Shown: positions 1 through 8,662, counted from the stretch's first letter. The stretch is 42,540 nucleotides of DNA from Aggregatilineales bacterium (GCA_029976025.1 JARKNX010000210.1:1-42540); one strand, 5' to 3'. A program made the numbers and translations. Notes: generated by a model not told the origin, from the sequence alone.

Positions 1-1
1 G

Positions 2-112
2 GTGGCGCTGGCCGGGCCGGGGACCTATACCATCCGGGCGCGGTCTTACGCTGACGCTGGCGCGGGGCGCTATGCGCTGGCGCTGGCGCGCGTCCTGCCC
101 GCCAGCCCGTGA
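2..112 (+). CDS. C-terminal end of an exported protein, possibly a PPC-like beta domain (partial)
   Basis: An open frame enters from the left edge and ends at TGA 110-112, giving 36 residues. The sequence contains GTYTIRARSYADAGAGRY followed by alternating hydrophobic residues. This resembles the last strands of bacterial pre-peptidase C-terminal (PPC) domains, which usually end secreted proteins. The fragment is too short for a firm family call. The frame uses GC-rich third positions like the neighbouring genes, which supports it as coding. The protein's main function lies outside the window. Confidence 0.5.
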   Translation: MALAGPGTYTIRARSYADAGAGRYALALARVLPASP

Positions 113-122
113 GGGGGGGTAA

Positions 123-236
123 TCAGAGCGGGGCGGTTTCGGCCAGCCGGGCGATGAGGATGACGATCGCCAGCCAGCCCAGCCCCAGCCCCAGCGCCAG
201 CCGGCGTTTGTTCAACGACGCGCGCACGTGTTCCAT
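123..236 (-). CDS. Small single-pass membrane protein, 37 aa (hypothetical)
   Basis: Short minus-strand ORF whose ATG at 236 is preceded by a good ribosome binding site (GGAAGG, six bases away), which is why I chose it over the upstream in-frame start at 323. The product begins with a positively charged stretch (MEHVRASLNKRR) followed by one hydrophobic helix (LGLGLGWLAIVILI), so it should insert in the membrane with the N-terminus inside. It is convergent with the partial gene on its left and divergent from the large gene at 428. I do not recognise a family. Short ORFs arise by chance in GC-rich DNA, so the call rests on the ribosome binding site and the clean membrane segment. Confidence 0.4.
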   Translation of the reverse strand: MEHVRASLNKRRLALGLGLGWLAIVILIARLAETAPL

Positions 237-330
237 CCGCTGCCTTCCCGCTTTCCGTCCCACCGCGACGAACGGCGGCATTGTACCAGAAGCTCTAGCA
301 ACTTTCCAACAAGTCCCGAACAATCTGTTG

Positions 331-339
331 TGGTATGAT
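331..339 (+). promoter_or_regulatory. Extended -10 promoter candidate for the gene at 428
   Basis: TGGTATGAT is a TGn-extended -10 element lying about 90 bases before the start codon. No convincing -35 is present at the usual distance. Motif match only. Confidence 0.35.
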
Positions 340-427
340 TGGGCCAGAATCAGGAGGAAGAAGGCCGCCGGCGCGGTCTTGCAGACTTCCCGCTGGGATG
401 CAGCGCGCGGGAGAAGGATCAGGGGGT

Positions 428-2587
428 ATGTCCAAGTGGATCATTCTGCTGGGCGGGCTGGTCATTATCATCCTGCTGCTGGTCGGCCTGGTCGCGCTGG
501 CCAGCCGTGAGCCTGCCCCGAGCCTGGAAATTCCGGAAGTGGCCGTGCTGCCCACCGCCACGATCACCGATACGCCTGTCCCGCCAAGCCCGACGCTGAC
601 GCCGACCGCCAGCCACACGCCGCCGCCGACCTTCACCCCGAGCATGACGTGGACGCCGATTATTGCGACCTACACGCCGTCGCCCACCTACACCCCGTCG
701 CTGACTTACACGCCCAGCCTGACCTATACGCCGTCGGACACCCCTACGGCGACGAATACCTTCACCCCTTCGCCGCCGCCGACCTTCACCCCGACCCAGG
801 ATCAGCCCGCGCCGGTGGTGATGGCGGTGGCGCCGGATGCCGGCGGCCTGGTCACACCGATTGACAGCCGCTGCGCCCCGACCACGACGCGCATCACGGC
901 CAACGTGGACAGCAGCGTCGGCCTGTACAGCATCCGCCTGAATTACGTGTTCAACGGCGGCGTCGGACAGATTGTGCCGATGACGAACAGCGGCGAAAAT
1001 CTGTATTCGGCGACTCTTGGCCCGTTTAACGAGCCGGGCCGCGTCGCTTACTGGGTCAGTATGGCCGACAACTGGGGCAAGTGGACCAGCTTCGACCCGG
1101 GGGAACTCACCGTCACCGCCTGCGATCTGAACGCGATTCAGGCTACAGCCGACGCGGCAGCCACGGCAGCGGTAACCCAGACCGCCATGGCCACGCTGGG
1201 CTTCGACAGCGGCGGGAATCCGTCGCGCTTTCAGGTGGCCGATATCACCCTGAACACGCCCTATAACACGCCGGTGGTGGTGCTCTACCGGGCCATCAAC
1301 GGCATCCCGCCCTATCAGTTCGTGCTCAATACCCAGCCCGCCAACGGCACTATCACGCCGATTGACGCTTTCTCCGTGCGGTATACGCCGCGCAGCGGCT
1401 TCATCGGCTCGGATACCTTCAGCTATCTGGGCCGGGATTCCTACGGGCAGTCCGATGCGGGCGTGGTGCGTATCAACGTCGGCGGCTCCACGCTGGACGC
1501 CGTCAGCGAGGCCATCACCGTCAACTTCGCGCCCCCCGCCGGCCAGCCGTACCGGTTCAACCTGCAGGCACAGTACGGCGTCAAACCCTATACCGGGACC
1601 AGCATCGTCGTCCAGCCTTCGGAGGGGAGCGTCGCCCCGACCGGCGTGGTCACCCAGACGGCGAACGGGGCGCTCTTCGAGTTCGCCTACACGCCTCCCG
1701 ATCCGGGCTTCCTGGGCACGGTCACCTTCGAATGGAGCGTGACCGACAGCACGCCTTCCGTTGACCAGGGGACGATCACGCTGACCGTCGCGCCAGCGCC
1801 GGTGACCGGCCGGCTCGCCTTTGTCTCCAACGCCAGCGGCAGCGCCCAGATTTACACGGTCAACGCGGACGGCACAGGGACGCCGACCCAGCTCACCTCG
1901 ACCGGCGCCAACCGCGATCCAGCCTGGACGCCGGACGGCACCCGGATTGTGTTCACCTCCAACCGTGACGGCAACGACGAGATTTACATCATGAACGCCA
2001 ACGGCTCGGCCCAGACGCGGCTGACGAATAACGGCGCGTCCGATGAGCAGCCGGCCGTCTCGCCAGATGGCGGATTCATCGCGTTCGTCTCCAACCGCGA
2101 CGGCGACCGCGAGATTTATATCATGCCGATCACGGGCGGCGGGGAGACGCAGGTCACGGCCAACGTCTTCGATGATCAGAATCCGGCCTGGTCGCACGAC
2201 GGCCAGAAGATCACTTTCCAGAGCAACATGTCCGGCAGCGTGCAGGTCTACACGATGGACTGGGTGGGGACCAATCAGCAGCAGCTCACCAGCGCCGGGA
2301 CCAACAGCGACCCGGCCTGGTCGCCGGACGGCGGCTTCATCGCCTTCGCCTCCACCCGCGATGGCAACAGCGAGATTTACGTGATGCGGCCCGATGGCAC
2401 GCAGCAGACGCGGGTGACCGCCACCGGCACGATTCAGGACGGCTCCCCGGCCTGGGCATCAGGCAGCGCCTTTGTCTTTTACGCCGCCGATAACGGGGGC
2501 GCCCGCAGCGTCCAGCGGATCTGGCGCGACGGGTCCAACAACGTGCAGGTGATCGCTAACGGCTACAGCCCGGCCTGGGGGCCGTAA
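428..2587 (+). CDS. Membrane-anchored protein with Ig-like modules and a TolB/PD40-type beta-propeller, 719 aa
   Basis: The start at 428 follows an AGGGGG-type ribosome binding site and leads directly into one transmembrane helix (IILLGGLVIIILLLVGLVAL), so the rest is exported and tethered. Residues about 30-125 form a Thr/Pro-rich stalk with four TYTPS repeats. Two beta-sandwich modules follow: one with PGRVAYWVSMADN, then Big_9/cadherin-like repeats with VRYTPRSGFIGSDTFSY. The C-terminal third carries five to six PD40 blades of the form AWSPDGxxIAFxSxRDGxxEIYxM, as in TolB-type propellers. It probably binds a ligand or a cell-surface partner; no catalytic motif is visible. The module with YTP-GF-G-D-F repeats is shared with the lipoprotein at 24147-25079. 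A hairpin at 2642-2674 probably ends the transcript. Confidence 0.85.
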   Translation: MSKWIILLGGLVIIILLLVGLVALASREPAPSLEIPEVAVLPTATITDTPVPPSPTLTPTASHTPPPTFTPSMTWTPIIATYTPSPTYTPSLTYTPSLTYTPSDTPTATNTFTPSPPPTFTPTQDQPAPVVMAVAPDAGGLVTPIDSRCAPTTTRITANVDSSVGLYSIRLNYVFNGGVGQIVPMTNSGENLYSATLGPFNEPGRVAYWVSMADNWGKWTSFDPGELTVTACDLNAIQATADAAATAAVTQTAMATLGFDSGGNPSRFQVADITLNTPYNTPVVVLYRAINGIPPYQFVLNTQPANGTITPIDAFSVRYTPRSGFIGSDTFSYLGRDSYGQSDAGVVRINVGGSTLDAVSEAITVNFAPPAGQPYRFNLQAQYGVKPYTGTSIVVQPSEGSVAPTGVVTQTANGALFEFAYTPPDPGFLGTVTFEWSVTDSTPSVDQGTITLTVAPAPVTGRLAFVSNASGSAQIYTVNADGTGTPTQLTSTGANRDPAWTPDGTRIVFTSNRDGNDEIYIMNANGSAQTRLTNNGASDEQPAVSPDGGFIAFVSNRDGDREIYIMPITGGGETQVTANVFDDQNPAWSHDGQKITFQSNMSGSVQVYTMDWVGTNQQQLTSAGTNSDPAWSPDGGFIAFASTRDGNSEIYVMRPDGTQQTRVTATGTIQDGSPAWASGSAFVFYAADNGGARSVQRIWRDGSNNVQVIANGYSPAWGP
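668..739 (+). repeat. Four tandem 18-bp coding repeats (TYTPSx linker)
   Basis: Four consecutive 18-base units (668-685, 686-703, 704-721, 722-739) encode TYTPSP, TYTPSL, TYTPSL and TYTPSD in the stalk of the surrounding protein. Synonymous differences between units show they are not very recent duplications. Such stalks can change length by slippage. Confidence 0.85.
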
Positions 2588-2641
2588 AAGCGCGTCGCCG
2601 GGCGCGTTCGCGCGCCGCTTCATCCTGAATTTTTCTCCGCG

Positions 2642-2674
2642 AACAGGCGGCGTGAGTGAGATACGCCGCCTGTT
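2642..2674 (+). terminator. Perfect 12-bp hairpin downstream of the propeller gene
   Basis: AACAGGCGGCGT (2642-2653) and its exact reverse complement (2663-2674) enclose a 9-base loop, 55 bases after the stop at 2587. There is no run of T directly after it, so it is a stable 3' hairpin and probable terminator but not a canonical intrinsic one. Confidence 0.5.
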
Positions 2675-2732
2675 ATCGTCCCTCGGCCTCTTCGCGATCT
2701 CCGCTTTTCCGGCCCTTTGTTGAGCTTTGCGC

Positions 2733-2738
2733 TACAAT
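2733..2738 (+). promoter_or_regulatory. -10 element candidate of the Crp/Fnr-type gene
   Basis: TACAAT in the context GCTACAAT lies 35 bases before the ATG at 2773. The same GCTACAAT string precedes the TPR gene at 25891. No good -35 is visible at 16-18 bases. Confidence 0.3.
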
Positions 2739-2772
2739 TACTCTCTATTCGCCGTGTTTCTGCCCCCTTCTT

Positions 2773-3462
2773 ATGACTGCTTCCAAGCCTGTCTTTTCGG
2801 AACGCCTGCTGGAATGCCTCCGCCGTCATCGCTATTTTGCGGGGATGAGCCGGTCGTTCCTGCGCCAGTTAGCCGCGGAGGCGACCTGTCGCCGCTTCGC
2901 CGCCGGAGATGTGATCTTTCTGGACGGCCAGCCGTGCGCCGGATTCTGGGTTCTGTGCGAAGGTCAGGTCAAGATCTTCAAGCTGGCCCCCAGCGGGCGC
3001 GAGCATATCCTCCGCCTGCTGGGGTCGGGCGACTCCTTCAATGACATAGCCGCTCTGGATGGCGGCCCCAACCCGGCCAATGCGGCGGCGCTGAGCGATG
3101 TCCAGTGCTACGTGATCGGGCGCGACGCCCTGCTTCGCGCTATCCAGTCCGACCCGGCGCTGGCTGTGGCGCTGATCCAGGCGCTAGCCGGGCGGATGCG
3201 CGGGTTTGTCCAGCAGGTGGAGGACCTGGCGCTGCATTCGGTCACGACGCGGCTGGCGCGGTTCTTGCTCCGGCAGGAGGGCGCTGCAGCCGCCGGAGGG
3301 TCGGGCGTCACGCGGGCCGCCATCGCCGCGCACCTGGCCGCCCAGCCGGAGACGCTCAGCCGCGCCCTGACCGCGCTGGAGAAAGCAGGCGTGATCGCGC
3401 TGGATCGGACGACCATCACCATCCTGCGCGAGGATCTGCTGCGCCTGATCGCCATGCGTTGA
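2773..3462 (+). CDS. Crp/Fnr-family transcriptional regulator, 229 aa
   Basis: The product has the two-domain layout of the family. Residues about 15-130 form a cyclic-nucleotide-binding-like beta-roll (GDVIFLDGQPCAGFWVLCEG, then GSGDSFNDIAALDGG). After a long dimer helix comes a winged helix with the recognition segment VTRAAIAAHLAAQPETLSRAL. The N-terminal cysteine set that binds the Fe-S cluster in true FNR is absent, so it is not an FNR oxygen sensor; Dnr/FixK-like or cAMP-like sensing is possible. I start at ATG 2773 because this gives the normal length of about 230 residues; the longer upstream frame is not family-like. No clear ribosome binding site precedes it, which may mean a short or leaderless transcript. 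It is convergent with recA. Confidence 0.85.
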   Translation: MTASKPVFSERLLECLRRHRYFAGMSRSFLRQLAAEATCRRFAAGDVIFLDGQPCAGFWVLCEGQVKIFKLAPSGREHILRLLGSGDSFNDIAALDGGPNPANAAALSDVQCYVIGRDALLRAIQSDPALAVALIQALAGRMRGFVQQVEDLALHSVTTRLARFLLRQEGAAAAGGSGVTRAAIAAHLAAQPETLSRALTALEKAGVIALDRTTITILREDLLRLIAMR

Positions 3463-3468
3463 ACGCAC

Positions 3469-3500
3469 CGCGCCCGACTCGGATTCCGGAGTCGGGCGCG
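3469..3500. terminator. Bidirectional 12-bp hairpin between crp-like gene and recA
   Basis: CGCGCCCGACTC (3469-3480) and its exact reverse complement (3489-3500) surround an 8-base loop. The hairpin starts 7 bases after the stop of the plus-strand regulator gene and 30 bases beyond the minus-strand recA stop, so it can serve both convergent transcripts. No strong T-run is present on either side. Confidence 0.6.
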
Positions 3501-3530
3501 CGGGAGATAATGAGAAAAGGCTGCCGGAGC

Positions 3531-5156
3531 TTACTTCTTCCTGCCGCGGCGCTTGCTTTCGCCCTCATCCGGGGGCGCAACTGGCACGCTCCCATCAGCC
3601 GGGATGAACAGCGGCGGCAGGCCGAAATGCTGGCGGACGGCGTCTTCCACTTCGGCCATCAGCGGCGGGTTCTCCTTGAGGTACTGCTTGGCGTTCTCGC
3701 GCCCCTGGCCGATCATGCCTTCGTTATAGCGGAAGAAAGCGCCGCGCTTCTCCACAATGCCCAGCTCGGAGGCGATATCGAGGATATCCCCTTCGCGGCT
3801 GATGCCTTCGGAGAACATGATATCGAATTCGGCCTCTTTGAAAGGCGGGGCGACCTTGTTCTTGGTCACGCGGACATGGGTCCGGTTGCCGACGACCTCG
3901 CCGCCCTGCTTGATGGCCTGGACACGCCGGATATCCAGCCGGACACTGGCGTAGAACTTGAGCGCCCGCCCGCCGGACGTCGTTTCCGGCGAGTTATGGA
4001 CGACAACGCCATCTACAAGATAGCTGTGGTTGCCCTCGATCTCCAGATCGAAGCGGTGTGTCTTTTTGGACTGTGGCTTCTCATAGATGTCCACAATCGG
4101 CATGCCGATGGGACGCAGCACTTTCTCCGGGCGGGCTTCGAGAGGCTCAAAGCGCCCGCGCTCGTTGAGCCTGGGGTGTATATCGCGAGCGTGGAACCAC
4201 TGCGCCAGCATTTCCTGTTTTTCTTTCAGGTAGAATGGTACAGCGGTGATCAGCCTGTCACCTACCTTAAGCTCACCGGCGGGCCGGTACCCGTTTTCGG
4301 TCAGTAGCAGGTGGTTCGGGGTGCAGGCAAACTTGTGGAAGCCGCTGCCCCCATTGGCCGCTACCTTGAACTGCAAGAAGGTACTGGTCGGGCCGTTATC
4401 GAACCAGCGGACTATACGGCGCGGCTCAAACTGACGCGTTTCATTGTTATAGGACAGGACCTCGGCTTCGATCCGCTGATTCACAATCTTGCCAATTTTC
4501 TCAGTTGTGCCATCGGCCAGCACCACGCGAGCGTCATAGTGAAAGCAGCCAAACATCACGCCTATCTTCTCGCGGAGCTGATTGGTGAACAGCACGGCAG
4601 TCTGGCTCTGCTTGATCGCCCCGCTGAGCTTGCGGAGCGCCTGGCTCATCAGCCGGGCCTGCAGGCCAACGTGAGCGTCGCCCATCTCGCCCTCGATTTC
4701 GGCGCGCGGGACCAGCGCCGCCACCGAGTCCACCACCGTGACATCAATCGCGCCGGAGCGCACCAGCGACTCGGTGATCTCCAGCGCCTGCTCGGCGGTG
4801 TCGGGCTGGCTGATGTAGAGGTTGTTGACATCGACGCCGATCCGCGCGGCAAAGGTGGGGTCCAGCGCGTGCTCCATATCCACGAAAGCGCATACGCCGC
4901 CGCGAAGCTGGGCCTCGCGGATCACGTGCAGGCAGAGCGTAGTCTTGCCGGCGCTTTCCGGGCCGTAAATCTCAGTCACCCGACCGCGGGGGATACCGCC
5001 CACGCCCAGCGCAATATCCAGCGCCAGCGACCCGGTCGGGATGACCTCCACCTGCAAATGGCGGGCATCCCCCAGGCGGACCACCGCGCCATCGCCATAT
5101 CGCTTGCCCAGTTCTTCCAGCGTTGCCTTCAACGCCTTGTCACGGCCCTCGTCCAT
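3531..5156 (-). CDS. recA: RecA recombinase precursor containing a mini-intein, 541 aa
   Basis: RecA binds single-stranded DNA, catalyses strand exchange and triggers the SOS response. The precursor is 541 residues; removing residues 204-388 leaves 356, the usual RecA length. Walker A is GPESAGKTT (65-73), the nucleotide-binding core includes [11 protein letters not shown] (90-100) and [20 protein letters not shown] (141-160), and loop L2 reads [10 protein letters not shown], then intein, then SPETTSGG. The C-terminus has the usual acidic and basic tail ([11 protein letters not shown]). The ATG at 5156 has a GGGAG ribosome binding site six bases away. Splicing must occur for activity because the insertion breaks the DNA-binding loop. 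The +1 extein residue is Ser. The gene is monocistronic, convergent with the Crp/Fnr-like gene. No SOS box was identified. Confidence 0.97.
   Translation of the reverse strand: MDEGRDKALKATLEELGKRYGDGAVVRLGDARHLQVEVIPTGSLALDIALGVGGIPRGRVTEIYGPESAGKTTLCLHVIREAQLRGGVCAFVDMEHALDPTFAARIGVDVNNLYISQPDTAEQALEITESLVRSGAIDVTVVDSVAALVPRAEIEGEMGDAHVGLQARLMSQALRKLSGAIKQSQTAVLFTNQLREKIGVMFGCFHYDARVVLADGTTEKIGKIVNQRIEAEVLSYNNETRQFEPRRIVRWFDNGPTSTFLQFKVAANGGSGFHKFACTPNHLLLTENGYRPAGELKVGDRLITAVPFYLKEKQEMLAQWFHARDIHPRLNERGRFEPLEARPEKVLRPIGMPIVDIYEKPQSKKTHRFDLEIEGNHSYLVDGVVVHNSPETTSGGRALKFYASVRLDIRRVQAIKQGGEVVGNRTHVRVTKNKVAPPFKEAEFDIMFSEGISREGDILDIASELGIVEKRGAFFRYNEGMIGQGRENAKQYLKENPPLMAEVEDAVRQHFGLPPLFIPADGSVPVAPPDEGESKRRGRKK
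3993..4547 (-). other. RecA mini-intein, 185 aa, no endonuclease domain
   Basis: This in-frame insert encodes precursor residues 204-388. Block A begins with the nucleophile Cys204 ([20 protein letters not shown]). Block B holds the TxxH motif as TPNH (279-282). Block F is [17 protein letters not shown]. Block G is VVVHN ending in His387-Asn388, followed by extein Ser389. All residues needed for protein splicing are present. LAGLIDADG blocks are missing; only about 50 linker residues lie between the two halves of the splicing domain. From memory, the Mycobacterium leprae RecA intein sits at the same GVMFG site and starts very similarly, but is longer because it carries an endonuclease. The element should splice but cannot home by itself. 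Confidence 0.95.
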
Positions 5157-5203
5157 TCCGTTCTCCCTTTTAAGCCGCAGCCCGGCCTCCCGATTGATGC
5201 CTC

Positions 5204-5233
5204 ATTTTAGCACAAAAATTCTATTCCTGCCAG
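5204..5233 (-). promoter_or_regulatory. Promoter candidate for recA
   Basis: On the minus strand CTGGCA (5233-5228) and TAAAAT (5209-5204) are separated by 18 bases, about 50 bases before the recA start. The match is moderate (4/6 for the -35, 5/6 for the -10). Confidence 0.45.
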
Positions 5234-5291
5234 CCCGGTGAGAAAAAGACAGGCCGCAGGAAGTTTGAAACAGGCGAACCGCAGAGAGCGC

Positions 5292-5316
5292 CAGGGGCGC
5301 CGAGAAAAGGCCCCTG
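5292..5316 (-). terminator. Hairpin after the ABC exporter gene
   Basis: CAGGGGC and GCCCCTG form a 7-bp stem with an 11-base loop about 55 bases past the exporter stop. There is no T-run on the minus strand, so the terminator call is weak. Confidence 0.3.
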
Positions 5317-5369
5317 TTCCCCGGTTTTTCGGCGGCTTGTGCCCCGCCCCGACCGGCCACGTTACGCGA

Positions 5370-7109
5370 TCAGGCCAGCTTGCGCTGCACGGTGTAGAGC
5401 CGGTGATACAGCCCGCCGCGCGCCAGCAGCTCATCGTGCGTGCCCATCTCGGCAATATGCGTCCCCTCCAGCACCACGATCTTATCCGCATTCCGGACGG
5501 TCGAAAGCCGGTGGGCGATGATGATCGTGGTCTTGCCGATCATCAGGCGTTCCAGCGCTTCCTGGATGAGCAGCTCCGTCTCAGTATCCACAGCAGAGGT
5601 CGCCTCGTCCAGGATCAGGATCGGCGCATCTTTGAGGACCGCGCGAGCGATGGAGATGCGCTGCTTCTGGCCGCCGGAGAGCTTGACGCCGCGCTCGCCG
5701 ATCAGGGTGTCGTATCCGTCGGCCAGGTCGCTGATGAACTCGTGAGCGTTGGCGATCTGGGCTGCGCGGATGATGTCTTCTTCCCCGGCCTCCGGGTTGC
5801 CGAAGCGGATATTTTCCCGCACGGTGCCGTGGAACAGGAAGACATCCTGCAGCACGATGCTGATCTGCCGGCGCAGGCTTTCCAGCTCCAGATTGCGCGT
5901 ATCGACGCCATCCAGCCGCACCGCCCCCCGTATAGGATCGTAGAAGCGCGGGATCAGGCTGACCAGCGTCGATTTACCCACCCCGGTCGGGCCGACCAGA
6001 GCCACCATCTCGTTGGCCGCGATCTCCAGCGAGATATTTTCCAGGACCATATCGCCCTGGCTGTAGCGGAAGCTCACCCCATCATAGACGATCTCGCCTC
6101 TGGCCCGCTCGCACAGCCGGACGGCGTCCGGCCCCTGGTAGACCTCCTGACTTTCCTGCAGCAGCTCGTCCACGCGGTCGGCGCTGGCCATTGCCTCCTG
6201 GACGCGCTCCCAGGCGTCGCTCAGGATGCGGACCGGCTGGTACAGCATTTCCAGATAGAGGAAGAAGGCCACCAGATCGGCGACGGGCAGCGCCCCCTGG
6301 TAAACGAGCATCCCGCCGAAGAAGATCACGGTCAGCATCCCCAGCGACGACGTGAAGTCAATCGTCGGCTGGAAGATCGCCATCATCTTCAGGGCGTGCA
6401 GCAGCGAGCGCCGGTAAGTCTCAATGCCCTGGCTGACCCGCGCCGCCTCGGGGTCCTCGCGGGTGAAAGCCTTGATCTCGCGGATGCCGGAGATGTTGTC
6501 ATTGAGGACCGCGTTCAGCTCGCCCAGCTTGACCTGGCGGGTGCGGAAGGCCGGGCGCACCTTCTTGGCATAGACCCGCATAATCAGGACGACGATCGGG
6601 ATGGGCAGCAGGCTCAGCAGCCCCAGCCGCCAGTTCAGGAGGAGCAAGATTGTGGTCACGCCGATCAGGGTGAGGATATTGACGATCACGTCCGGCACGG
6701 CGTGGGCGATCAACGCCTCAAAGAGATCGGTGTCGTTGACGATGCGGGACATCATCTGCCCGGTTTGCTTGTCCTCGTAAAAGCGCAGGGTCAGCCGCTG
6801 GACATGATCGTACAGGTGGCGGCGCGTGTCAGCGACCACGCCCCACCCGGCGATATGGGCCATATAGCTGCGCACGAACTGCAGCACAGCCTTGACCACC
6901 AGCACCGCCGCCGCCAGCGCGGTCAGGCGGGCGATGCCGGCCAGCGTGTCCGGGGTTAGCTCCTGCCCGGTGACCAGGGCGATCAGCGTCCGGATGATCC
7001 AGGGCATCAGGAGCTGCACACCAACCAGTAACACCATGGCAATCACGGTGGCGGCCAGCGCCTTCGTGTACCCCCGCGCGAAATAGAATACCAGTCGAAG
7101 TGCTTTCAT
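5370..7109 (-). CDS. ABC exporter half-transporter (MsbA/LmrA-type), 579 aa
   Basis: A fused membrane and ATPase protein that should act as a dimer to export lipids, drugs or peptides. Residues 1 to about 330 form the six-helix exporter domain, including the coupling region GQMMSRIVNDTD. The ATPase half has Walker A GPTGVGKST, a Q-loop in IVLQDVF, the signature LSGGQKQR, Walker B ILILDEAT and the H-loop IIIAHRLST. All catalytic residues are intact. The ATG at 7109 follows AGGGAG. It lies 35 bases downstream of ftcD on the same strand and is probably cotranscribed with it, although no functional link is evident. The substrate cannot be predicted from sequence. Confidence 0.93.
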   Translation of the reverse strand: MKALRLVFYFARGYTKALAATVIAMVLLVGVQLLMPWIIRTLIALVTGQELTPDTLAGIARLTALAAAVLVVKAVLQFVRSYMAHIAGWGVVADTRRHLYDHVQRLTLRFYEDKQTGQMMSRIVNDTDLFEALIAHAVPDVIVNILTLIGVTTILLLLNWRLGLLSLLPIPIVVLIMRVYAKKVRPAFRTRQVKLGELNAVLNDNISGIREIKAFTREDPEAARVSQGIETYRRSLLHALKMMAIFQPTIDFTSSLGMLTVIFFGGMLVYQGALPVADLVAFFLYLEMLYQPVRILSDAWERVQEAMASADRVDELLQESQEVYQGPDAVRLCERARGEIVYDGVSFRYSQGDMVLENISLEIAANEMVALVGPTGVGKSTLVSLIPRFYDPIRGAVRLDGVDTRNLELESLRRQISIVLQDVFLFHGTVRENIRFGNPEAGEEDIIRAAQIANAHEFISDLADGYDTLIGERGVKLSGGQKQRISIARAVLKDAPILILDEATSAVDTETELLIQEALERLMIGKTTIIIAHRLSTVRNADKIVVLEGTHIAEMGTHDELLARGGLYHRLYTVQRKLA

Positions 7110-7144
7110 GATCTCCCTGGTTGGGCTTCAATGATACAGAGATA

Positions 7145-8662
7145 TTAGAGGGCCAGATCGGCCCGCGCCGCCGCCTGCGCCAGCAGCCCGGCGCTCAGCG
7201 TCCGCGCTTCACTCACAAGCGGCAGGACGGCCTCGTTATAACGGGCCGCCGCCGCCGGATCGGCCATGGCGGCGGTGTTGATCCGCACATTGAGCGCGGC
7301 GACTTCCACCGCGGCCAGCGCCATATGCACCCCGGCCATGGCATCGGTGACGGCGTTCAGATTGCCGGCGGTGGCCGCTGCCCCGGCCAGCTTTATGACC
7401 TCCAGCGCAGTCCGGGTCACGCGCAGCGGCACGTCCGTCGCCTCGGTCATAGCCGCCCGTATGGCGTCTGGCCGGACCGGGTCCTCTTTGGGCAGGCGAT
7501 ACGCGGTTACCAGCGCGTTGAAGGCGGCAATATCTTCATCCACCGCGGCCAGCAGCTCAGTGCGAAGGGAGGCGGCCTCATCGGCGACGGCGCTCATCCG
7601 CGCCGCGACATCGGCATATTTCTTCTTACCCACCGTCAGCCGGGAGACCATCTCAGCCAGGGCCGCCGCCAGCGCGCCCGCCGCCGCCGCCACCGCCCCG
7701 CCGCCGGGCGTGACCGTATCTGCGGCCACCGCCCGCGTGAAAATCCCCGGCCCGGCCTCAGCCGGCGCGGCTTCCAGCAGGCGGCGCTCCAGGACCTGCG
7801 ACTTCTCGAAGCGATCCAACTGGAGATACCACTGGGCCGAGTCGATCAGGGCGTCGCCCGGGATCAGGCCGACCAGCTCGCTGAAGGCGACGGTGACGCC
7901 GTAGCGCGCCGCCTCCCGCCGGATCATCTCCATCACCCGGTGAAGCGGCGTCTTTTCGAAGTGGGTCAGGTTCATGGAAACCTGCGCCTTGCCCTCCACC
8001 AGCACGCCCATGGCCTTGACATAGCGCAGGCCGCCGCTGGAGTGACGAATCGCGCGGGCGATCTGGTTGGCGATCTCCACATCAGCGGTATTGAGGTAAA
8101 CGTTGAAGGCAATGAGGAAGGCGCGCGCGCCGATGACGGTCGCCCCGGCCGGGCCAAGCGCAGCGGGGCCGAAGTCCGGCCGGCGATCCGGGTCCGTCCC
8201 GATCGCCTCTTTGAGGCCCTCATATTCGCCCCGGCGCACATCGGCCAGATTCTCACGGTCGGGGCGGGTGGCGGCGGCTTCGTAGAGGTAGACAGGGATA
8301 TCCAGCTCCCGCCCGACCCGCTCGCCCAGCCGGCGGGCCATCGCCACGCAGTCGGCCATAGTCACATCGCGCAGCGGGATGAAGGGCACCACGTCCGTCG
8401 CGCCCAGGCGGGGATGTTCCCCGCGGTGGTTGTTCAGGTCGATCAGGCGGGCGGCGGTGGCGATCCCGGCGAAGGCGGCCTTCTCCACAGCGTCCGGCGG
8501 GCCGGCGAAGGTCACCACGGTGCGGTTATGATCGGCATCGCTGCTCGTATCCAGGAGGATGACGCCGGACACCTTCTGAATGGCGGCGACGATCTCGGCG
8601 ATCACTTCGGGCCGGCGGCCTTCACTGAAATTAGGGACACACTCCACAAGCGGATTGGGCAC
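7145..8662 (-). CDS. ftcD: Bifunctional glutamate formimidoyltransferase / formiminotetrahydrofolate cyclodeaminase, 505 aa
   Basis: Residues 1 to about 300 match formimidoyltransferase, which moves the formimino group from N-formimino-glutamate to tetrahydrofolate. The catalytic-type His is in GEHPRLGATDVVPFIP (His83). Residues about 310-505 form the helical cyclodeaminase, starting near TPGGGAVAAAAGALAAALAEM, which releases ammonia and makes methenyl-THF. Together they feed histidine degradation products into the one-carbon pool in the cytoplasm. This fused form is the one known from animals and some bacteria. The start is a GTG with GAGGTG just upstream and a strong promoter at 8708-8736. 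No other histidine-utilisation gene is in the window. Confidence 0.92.
   Translation of the reverse strand: MPNPLVECVPNFSEGRRPEVIAEIVAAIQKVSGVILLDTSSDADHNRTVVTFAGPPDAVEKAAFAGIATAARLIDLNNHRGEHPRLGATDVVPFIPLRDVTMADCVAMARRLGERVGRELDIPVYLYEAAATRPDRENLADVRRGEYEGLKEAIGTDPDRRPDFGPAALGPAGATVIGARAFLIAFNVYLNTADVEIANQIARAIRHSSGGLRYVKAMGVLVEGKAQVSMNLTHFEKTPLHRVMEMIRREAARYGVTVAFSELVGLIPGDALIDSAQWYLQLDRFEKSQVLERRLLEAAPAEAGPGIFTRAVAADTVTPGGGAVAAAAGALAAALAEMVSRLTVGKKKYADVAARMSAVADEAASLRTELLAAVDEDIAAFNALVTAYRLPKEDPVRPDAIRAAMTEATDVPLRVTRTALEVIKLAGAAATAGNLNAVTDAMAGVHMALAAVEVAALNVRINTAAMADPAAAARYNEAVLPLVSEARTLSAGLLAQAAARADLAL

Noticed and set aside
668..739. Possible CRISPR-like or satellite array
   Set aside because: The 18-bp units are in frame and encode a TYTPS stalk; there are no spacers.
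419..2197. 592-residue minus-strand frame opposite the propeller gene
   Set aside because: It is an antisense shadow produced by the GC-rich third positions of the real gene; its product is Arg/Gly-rich with no recognisable domain. Similar frames at 29197-30816 (minus), 39124-41256 (plus), 5238-6959 (plus) and 7121-8683 (plus) are rejected for the same reason.
4150..4400. Homing endonuclease remnant in the RecA intein
   Set aside because: The 50 or so residues between the two splicing halves (such as [17 protein letters not shown]) show no LAGLIDADG or HNH motif, so I do not claim a remnant.
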